From an uncultured Alphaproteobacteria bacterium (GTDB taxonomy: Bacteria; Pseudomonadota; Alphaproteobacteria; Rhodobacterales; Rhodobacteraceae): a DNA stretch of 64,000 nucleotides. A program made the translations under genes and the position numbers. Under the pieces are notes generated by a model that saw only the letters and a program-made list of their open reading frames with translations, did not search any database and was not told the DNA's origin. Positions 63,429 to 64,000 of this stretch are shown here, in pieces. How positions within the stretch are numbered: position 1 is the first letter of the stretch; each line of letters starts with the position of its first letter. The stretch is taken from the NCBI GenBank assembly GCA_902581005.1, contig CACHMT010000003.1, forward strand, positions 43,738 to 107,737, written 5' to 3'.

Positions 63429-64000
63429 TTATCCTTGAATAAGAGTTAATACTGTTCCCTGACTAGCGTTGGCTTGGGCAAGCATAGCCGTCGCAGCCTG
63501 CTGCAAAATTTGATTTTTTGCCAAATTGGCAGTCTCCACCGCAAAGTCTGCATCCTGAATTCTCCCTCGTGATGCTGAGAGATTTACATTTATCTGATCC
63601 AAGTTAGCCATTGTGCTTGATAATCTATTTGATACCGCTCCCAATTCACCACGTTCTCCAGATACTTCTTCAATAGCAGCGTCGATAAGACCAATAGCCG
63701 CTTGAGCATTGGCACTCGATTGAAGATTTACATCATTGGTCCCAGCAGTCGTGCCATCATCATATACATTCAAATCGGTGGCTGCCATATCGTCAATGGA
63801 TACTGAAATCGTTTGGTTTGCACCCTCCCCAATTTGAAATGAAAAGTTGGCACCATTCAGTAGGTTTTGACCAGCAAATGTCGTATTATCAGCAATTCTA
63901 GTTAGCTCTGAAACAAGCTGCTGAAATTCCGCATCTGTATGATCCCTGTCTGCGTCTGTCAGTGTGCCGTTTGCTGATTGCACAGCTAGTTCACGCATTC
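63429..64000 (-). CDS. Flagellin, third of minus-strand set (partial, N-terminus outside window)
   Basis: The last 190 or so codons of a flagellin; the gene begins beyond the right edge. Seen: MRELAVQSANGTLTDADRDH, FQQLVSELTRIADNTTFAGQ, LLNG, a short middle part, GERGELGAVSNRLSSTMANL and the C-terminus GRIQDADFAVETANLAKNQI, LQQAATAMLAQANASQGTVL. If the missing part matches the others, the full protein is about 275-285 aa. Confidence 0.94.
   Translation of the reverse strand, partial: MRELAVQSANGTLTDADRDHTDAEFQQLVSELTRIADNTTFAGQNLLNGANFSFQIGEGANQTISVSIDDMAATDLNVYDDGTTAGTNDVNLQSSANAQAAIGLIDAAIEEVSGERGELGAVSNRLSSTMANLDQINVNLSASRGRIQDADFAVETANLAKNQILQQAATAMLAQANASQGTVLTLIQG

Overview
This is an AT-rich window with dense, mostly operonic bacterial coding. 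It most likely comes from a free-living, polarly flagellated alphaproteobacterium of the marine low-GC type; that habitat and lineage is inference. The best taxonomic marker is tRNA-His at 10844-10920. It has no encoded G-1, pairs G1 with U72 and has A73, a derived form known from alphaproteobacteria. The order 6S RNA, formyltetrahydrofolate cyclo-ligase, YmdB-like phosphoesterase, YebC, and the order pcm, tolC, popZ-like gene, valS, are also alphaproteobacterial arrangements as I know them. I saw no insertion sequence, prophage, CRISPR array or rRNA.

Layout. (1) 1-10615, minus strand: a putative 6S RNA, then fau/ygfA, a ymdB-like gene and yebC, running into a methylmalonyl-CoA pathway operon: pccB, a 99-aa or slightly longer small protein, pccA, mcm and a malic enzyme cut by the window edge. 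Together these would turn propionyl-CoA into succinyl-CoA and then, through malate, into pyruvate. (2) 10844-23316: tRNA-His, efp and suhB on the plus strand; ygfZ, an MsbA-like exporter and a tyrosine-phosphatase-like protein on the minus strand; a class V aminotransferase on the plus strand; then pcm, tolC, a PopZ-like gene, valS and a HisC-like gene on the minus strand. (3) 23431-29654: tRNA-Cys and mrp, then moeA-mobB-mobA-fdhD facing tusA (sulfur delivery and molybdenum-cofactor supply for a formate dehydrogenase not in the window), an SbmA/BacA-like transporter and a small lipoprotein.

(4) 29831-64000 is a large flagellar region. It holds fliL; a small set of poorly known genes including one with a nitrile-hydratase-like leader fold; a hook/rod paralogue; the polar-flagellum operon flhA-flhF-flhG-fliA; and a Vibrio-like outer-ring and chaperone block (FlgP-like, FlgT-like, a LysM-like protein, flgA, flgM, flgN-like, DUF2802-like). 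These are followed by flgB-C-D-E-F-G-H-I-J-K-L, one long flagellin on the plus strand and three shorter flagellin genes on the minus strand. Six sites match the sigma-54 -24/-12 promoter consensus in front of flagellar transcription units, and fliA and flgM supply a sigma-28 switch. A sigma-54 then sigma-28 cascade is therefore likely.

Most unusual points: a 42-codon ORF (61129-61257) that keeps a flagellin C-terminal helix motif and has its own ribosome binding site; a very long hook protein (1273 aa) and hook-junction protein (1562 aa), the latter sharing a beta-rich module with the 720-aa flagellin; a possible Vibrio-type H-ring in an alphaproteobacterium; a PopZ-like protein with an added C-terminal helix-extended-loop/SAP-like segment; and a FlhF whose GTPase motifs are eroded.
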